This document shows positions 60,634 to 64,000 of a stretch of DNA of 64,000 nt, piece by piece. The first letter of the stretch is position 1. The number at the start of each line of letters is the position of its first letter. Below the pieces are notes generated by a model. It was not told the DNA's origin. It ran no database searches and saw only the letters and a program-made list of their open reading frames with translations. The stretch spans positions 1,302,001-1,366,000 of the forward strand of contig NZ_JABMCZ010000005.1 of the NCBI RefSeq assembly GCF_013186535.1. The letters are read 5' to 3'. Source of the stretch: Nocardia terpenica (lineage in GTDB: Bacteria; Actinomycetota; Actinomycetes; Mycobacteriales; Mycobacteriaceae). The position numbers and the translations under genes were made by a program.

Positions 60634-60661
60634 TATTGTCAACAATCCGACAATAGACAAT
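60634..60661. promoter_or_regulatory. ATTGTC-type inverted repeats between the two divergent catabolic genes
   Basis: TATTGTC (60634-60640) and GACAATA (60649-60655) form a perfect inverted repeat with 8-bp centre; inside it ATTGTCAACAAT is also symmetric, and GACAAT recurs at 60656-60661. The short palindrome resembles GntR/FCD-type sites. No regulator gene for it is within this locus. Confidence 0.6.
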
Positions 60662-60690
60662 CCGCGGACACCTCTGGGAGGCGGATCCCC

Positions 60691-61932
60691 GTGACGGCAC
60701 TTTCCCCCGTTCTCAAGCAGGCCACACCGATCACCGTCGACCACGGCGAAGGGTGCTATCTCCACGCCACCGACGGCCGCCGATACCTCGACTTCACCGC
60801 CGGGATCGGCGTGACCAGCACCGGCCACTGCCACCCGCGGGTGGTCGAGGCGGCCCGCGCACAGGTCGGCAGCCTGATCCACGGCCAGTACACGACGGTC
60901 ATGCACCGGCCGCTGCTGGCGTTGACCGAGCGGCTGGGCGAGGTGCTGCCCACCGGGCTGGACTCGCTGTTCTTCTCCAATTCCGGCAGCGAGGCGATCG
61001 AGGCGGCGCTGCGCCTGGCGCGGCAGGCCACCGGACGGCCGAATGTCATTGTGTTCCAGGGGGGTTTCCACGGCCGCACGGTGGCCGCGGCCACCATGAC
61101 CACCTCCGGGACGCGGTTCTCGGCCGGGTTCAGCCCGCTCATGGCGGGGGTGCACGTCGCGCCGTTCCCGACCGCGTACCGCTACGGCTGGAGCGAGGAG
61201 CAGGCCACCGATTTCGCGCTGCGCGAGCTGGATTATCTGTTCGCGACGCAGAGTTCGCCCGCGGAGACCGCGGCCTTGTTCGTCGAGCCGGTGCTCGGCG
61301 AGGGCGGCTACATTCCGGGCAATACGAGGTTCTTCCAGGGGCTGCGCGAGCGGGCGGATCGGCACGGCATCCTGCTCGTGTTCGACGAGATCCAGACCGG
61401 GTTCGGGCGAACCGGAAAGTTCTTCGGGCACCAGCACTTCGACGTGCGGCCGGATGTCATCACCATCGCCAAGGGCCTGGCGAGCGGGTTCCCGCTGTCG
61501 GGCATCGCGGCGTCCAAGGAGCTGATGGCCCAGGCGTGGCCGGGCTCGCAGGGCGGCACCTACGGCGGCAATGCGGTCGCCTGCGCGGCCGCGCTCGCCA
61601 CCATCGAGGTCATCGAATCCGAAGGGCTGGTGGACAATGCGGCAAAGCGCGGGCAGCAACTGCTGACCGGCGTCCGCGACCGCGCCACCGCGGCCATCGG
61701 CGACGTGCGCGGCCTGGGCCTCATGGTGGGCGCCGAATTCGTCTCAGCCACCGGCGAACCCGACACCGCCACCGCGGTCGCCGCCCAGCGGCTCGCGGTC
61801 GACAAGGGCCTGCTGCTGCTCACCTGCGGCGCCCACATGAATGTCGTCCGAATGATCCCGCCGCTCATCGTGTCCGCCGCCCAGATCGACGACGCGCTCG
61901 AGATCTGGTCCGCCGTCCTCGCCGAATTGTGA
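60691..61932 (+). CDS. Class III (omega) aminotransferase, GabT-like
   Basis: 413 aa PLP enzyme. GCYLHATDGRRYLDFTAGIGVTSTGHCHPRVVEAA, FFSNSGSEAIEAALRLARQATGRPNVIVFQGGFHGRT, AALFVEPVLGEGGYIPG, LLVFDEIQTGFGRTGKFFGHQHF (PLP Asp) and TIAKGLASGFPLSGI (Schiff-base Lys). GTG 60691 follows GGGAGG. It is divergent from the aldehyde dehydrogenase and followed 19 bp later by a DUF3830 gene, so it probably transfers the amino group of an omega-amino acid (for example 4-aminobutyrate or a related compound). Confidence 0.93.
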   Translation: MTALSPVLKQATPITVDHGEGCYLHATDGRRYLDFTAGIGVTSTGHCHPRVVEAARAQVGSLIHGQYTTVMHRPLLALTERLGEVLPTGLDSLFFSNSGSEAIEAALRLARQATGRPNVIVFQGGFHGRTVAAATMTTSGTRFSAGFSPLMAGVHVAPFPTAYRYGWSEEQATDFALRELDYLFATQSSPAETAALFVEPVLGEGGYIPGNTRFFQGLRERADRHGILLVFDEIQTGFGRTGKFFGHQHFDVRPDVITIAKGLASGFPLSGIAASKELMAQAWPGSQGGTYGGNAVACAAALATIEVIESEGLVDNAAKRGQQLLTGVRDRATAAIGDVRGLGLMVGAEFVSATGEPDTATAVAAQRLAVDKGLLLLTCGAHMNVVRMIPPLIVSAAQIDDALEIWSAVLAEL

Positions 61933-61951
61933 CCCCCGACAGGAGATCCCG

Positions 61952-62449
61952 ATGCCCCGCTACATCACGATCACCCTCACCAAGGCCGGTGTGACCTGCC
62001 GGGCCCGCCTGCTCGACGCCGAGGCCCCGCACACCTGCGATGCCGTCTGGGACGCCCTCCCCCAGGAGGGCGACGCCTTCCACGCCAAATACGCCCGCAA
62101 CGAGGTCTACACCCTGGTCCCCCGCCTCACCGCCGCCCCGCACCGCGAAAACCCCACGGTCACACCGATTCCCGGCGACGTCTGCCTCTTCGACTTCGAA
62201 CCCTGGGAAATAGGCAACCCCGCCTACGGCTACACCCCCGGCTCCACCGCCCACGCCAGCCAGGGCGCCACCGACCTGGCCCTCTTCTACGGCCGCAACA
62301 ACCTACTGATCAACGGCGACATGGGGTGGGTCCCCGGCAATGTCTTCGCGACCATCGAAGAGGGCTTGGCGGACATCGCGACTGCCTGCAACGCCCTGTG
62401 GCTGCGGGGAGTGGAGGGCGAAACCCTCGCCTTCGCCCGCGCCGAATAG
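61952..62449 (+). CDS. DUF3830 family protein
   Basis: 165 aa cyclophilin-like fold of the DUF3830 family. YITITLTKAGVTCRARLLDAEAPHTCDAVWDALP, HAKYARNEVYTLVP and TPIPGDVCLFDFE, then LALFYGRNNLLINGDMGWVPGNVFATIEEGL. The family has no proven function. It follows the aminotransferase by 19 bp in the same direction and is presumably needed for the same substrate. Convergent with the secreted protein at 62461, only 11 bp away. Confidence 0.88.
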   Translation: MPRYITITLTKAGVTCRARLLDAEAPHTCDAVWDALPQEGDAFHAKYARNEVYTLVPRLTAAPHRENPTVTPIPGDVCLFDFEPWEIGNPAYGYTPGSTAHASQGATDLALFYGRNNLLINGDMGWVPGNVFATIEEGLADIATACNALWLRGVEGETLAFARAE

Positions 62450-62460
62450 CGCCGAACCTC

Positions 62461-63108
62461 TCACTGGTACCAGAAATTCACATTGCTCCAGGTCACGGCG
62501 ATAGGTCCGGTGCCGCTGGCGGTTTCGTAGGCGCCGAACTTGTCGTAGAAGTCGCCGCCGGGGGCGTTGGTGTCCTCGTAGGCGAGGTTGCCGTTGATGT
62601 AGACCTTCAGGTCGTTGGTGGCGGTGTTGTGGATGGTGTCGACCTGGACCGGGGTGCCGTCGGTGGCGGTGCCCGCGGGGGCGATCTCGGCGCCGCCTTC
62701 GACGTTGTAGAGGCGGCGGGACTTGTCCACGGCCAGCATGAAGTAGGGGCCGTTGTCGCCGTTGAAGGTCTGCTTCAACGAGATTCGATCGCCGGTCATG
62801 CTCTGGATGGTGAAAGTTCCTGCGAACTGGCGGGTTCCGGTGGAGTAGTTCTGACCGTCGTCGGCGTAGTTCTTGAATCGGCGTTCGGCGCGCTCCTTGC
62901 CATTGCTACACGCGTCGCGCAGGCCGCCGGAGCTGGCGGGCAGGGTGAAGGTCAGGCCGTCGGCCTGGCCTCCGGCGCACAGCTGCACGTCGTACTGCGG
63001 GGAGTCCGGCGTCCACTGTCCGGGTCCGATCGGATCCGCGGCGGCGCTTGGCACCGCCCATAATAGGCAGACAAAGAATATGGATACCAGAACGAGTAAT
63101 TTCTTCAC
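62461..63108 (-). CDS. Secreted concanavalin-like (PL7/lectin-like) protein
   Basis: 215 aa. Signal peptide MKKLLVLVSIFFVCLLWAVPSAAA. The mature part is a beta-sandwich: CSNGKERAERRFKNYADDGQNYSTGTRQFAGTF, RISLKQTFNGDNGPYFMLAVDKSRRLYNVEGG, LKVYINGNLAYED and DKFGAYETASGTGPIAVTWSNVNFWY. This resembles polysaccharide-lyase-7-like and lectin-like jelly rolls that bind or cleave uronic-acid polymers. Catalytic residues cannot be assigned. A pair of Cys (QLCAGG, DACSNG) could form a disulfide. Its AT-richer 5' region sets it apart from the neighbouring genes. Confidence 0.75.
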   Translation of the reverse strand: MKKLLVLVSIFFVCLLWAVPSAAADPIGPGQWTPDSPQYDVQLCAGGQADGLTFTLPASSGGLRDACSNGKERAERRFKNYADDGQNYSTGTRQFAGTFTIQSMTGDRISLKQTFNGDNGPYFMLAVDKSRRLYNVEGGAEIAPAGTATDGTPVQVDTIHNTATNDLKVYINGNLAYEDTNAPGGDFYDKFGAYETASGTGPIAVTWSNVNFWYQ

Positions 63109-63200
63109 GATAAAATAATCCCCCCGAATTGCCTTGCCGCACCGGCGATCCCCGATGTCGAAGCGGTATCACTCGATGCGCGTCGAATTCGTCGCCGGGA

Positions 63201-64000
63201 TTATGCGATGCGTACGCCGCGGCGGTCCGGCTCGCCGTCCAGCAGCGCGGCGCCGAGCGTGGTCACCTCGTGCTGCATGGTGTTGCGGTAGCGGCGGCTG
63301 TCGACGAGTCCGGCGCGGCGCAGGATGGAGGCGTGCTCGCTCGCCGTCGCGGGTGAAATACCGAGGCGGCGAGCGAGTTCGGTGGTGGTGCAGCCCGCCG
63401 CGATCGCCTCCAGCGCGGCCGCGCGGGTGCGCCCGAGCAGCGCGACGAGCGCCTCGCCGCCGGGGCGGGGACCCCACGCCGCCACCAGATCCGAGGGCTG
63501 CCGCAGCACGGGAACGACGAGCTGCGGCGAGGCATCGGCATCGACCGTGGATTTCAGCAATACCGGATCGGGCCACGCGAAAAGGGACGGGACAACCACC
63601 AACCCGCGACCACCGAGGTGCAGGTCGCCCGAGGAGTAGCGGATGGGAATGTCGAGAACCGGTGCGCGCCAACGGCCCGGCAGCTCGGCGAGCAGGCGTT
63701 CGACGCCCTCGGTGGCCAGGGTCCGGGCCATCCGCTCGTAGGCGAGGTCGAGGTGGGTCTGCACGTGCACCCAGCGACCGGCGAAGGCCACCGAGTGGAA
63801 CGTCTCGACCGCGGTCACGACCTCGCGCAGCGTCCCGCCGTCGCGGTCGGACAGTTTCACCGCCCACTCGGGAATCACCCTGGCGCCCTGGCGAATCCGC
63901 CGATTCAGTGCCTCGTCCACCTCGCGGCGGAGCTCGTCGCGCGAGGCCAGCCGTAGCGCCTCGACGCCCTCGGGCAACGACCGCGTGCTCCGGACGGGGG
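63201..64000 (-). CDS. ArsR-type regulator with DUF5937-like N-terminus (partial, right edge)
   Basis: The frame is open to the window edge, so the N-terminus is missing; 266 codons are seen. The ligand-type domain (GTLREVVTAVETFHSVAFAGRWVHVQTHLDLAYERMARTLATEGVERLLAELPG and GGRGLVVVPSLFAWPDP) is followed by a C-terminal winged helix: LLGRTRAAALEAIAAGCTTTELARRLGISPATASEHASILRRAGLVDSRRYRNTM. Same architecture as 31527-32537. Its target is unknown; the neighbour in view is the secreted protein 62461-63108. Confidence 0.85.
   Translation of the reverse strand, partial: PVRSTRSLPEGVEALRLASRDELRREVDEALNRRIRQGARVIPEWAVKLSDRDGGTLREVVTAVETFHSVAFAGRWVHVQTHLDLAYERMARTLATEGVERLLAELPGRWRAPVLDIPIRYSSGDLHLGGRGLVVVPSLFAWPDPVLLKSTVDADASPQLVVPVLRQPSDLVAAWGPRPGGEALVALLGRTRAAALEAIAAGCTTTELARRLGISPATASEHASILRRAGLVDSRRYRNTMQHEVTTLGAALLDGEPDRRGVRIA

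Overview
The window reads as chromosome of a high-GC actinomycete of the Mycobacteriales, most likely Nocardia or a close relative. GC is high throughout, GTG starts and ATGA/GTGA start-stop overlaps are common, and the core genes ftsK, rnj-dapA, dapB with its small membrane-protein partner, and pepR-pnp-rpsO-ribF-mntR/sirR-like run in the order I know from Mycobacterium tuberculosis (Rv2748c to Rv2788). SARP, Scr1/DUF397 and EspR-like proteins fit the same group. The genus is inferred from gene content, not from a marker gene.

Layout. 0-10.6 kb: 5' part of ftsK, a SARP regulator, a TIGR03085 protein, rnj-dapA, a ribbon-helix-helix protein with an operator-like repeat cluster, a two-component locus with a kinase and a kinase-like membrane protein, and a flavodoxin-like protein. 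10.6-15.4 kb: a GntR-controlled ureide (allantoin) catabolic operon: racemase, DUF6986 aldolase-like protein, allantoicase and PuuE-type allantoinase, overlapping by 4 bp where they touch. 15.4-20.6 kb: DJ-1/PfpI protein and a divergent GlxA-type regulator, then dapB and its partner, an alcohol dehydrogenase and an SDR.

20.8-51.2 kb is an accessory block between the two conserved core segments. It holds a secreted Asp-box protein, many regulator/enzyme pairs (TetR-epoxide hydrolase, TetR-SRPBCC, TetR-FAD monooxygenase, ArsR-MFS twice), a four-gene operon (small membrane protein, EspR-like DNA-binding protein, secreted esterase, STAND/TPR regulator) followed by a GH76 protein, a mycothiol-dehydrogenase-like enzyme, an Scr1/DUF397 pair, a pentapeptide-repeat membrane protein and a TPR membrane protein. 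Several divergent promoters carry good inverted repeats, so the likely operators can be placed.

51.2-58 kb returns to core genes: M16 peptidase, pnp, rpsO, ribF and a DtxR-family regulator. 58-62.5 kb is an omega-amino-acid catabolic locus (tartrate-dehydrogenase-like, semialdehyde dehydrogenase, class III aminotransferase, DUF3830), followed by a secreted jelly-roll protein and a partial ArsR regulator.

The most unusual non-coding feature is a family of intergenic hairpins (arms ending in CCGGC / GCCGG around a loop like ATGCTTTTG or CAAAAGCAC) seen at 15.4, 51.3, 51.3, 51.6 and 56.0 kb. At three places short tandem repeats that contain one hairpin arm are amplified next to it; at two of these the repeated unit also contains the stop codon of the neighbouring gene.
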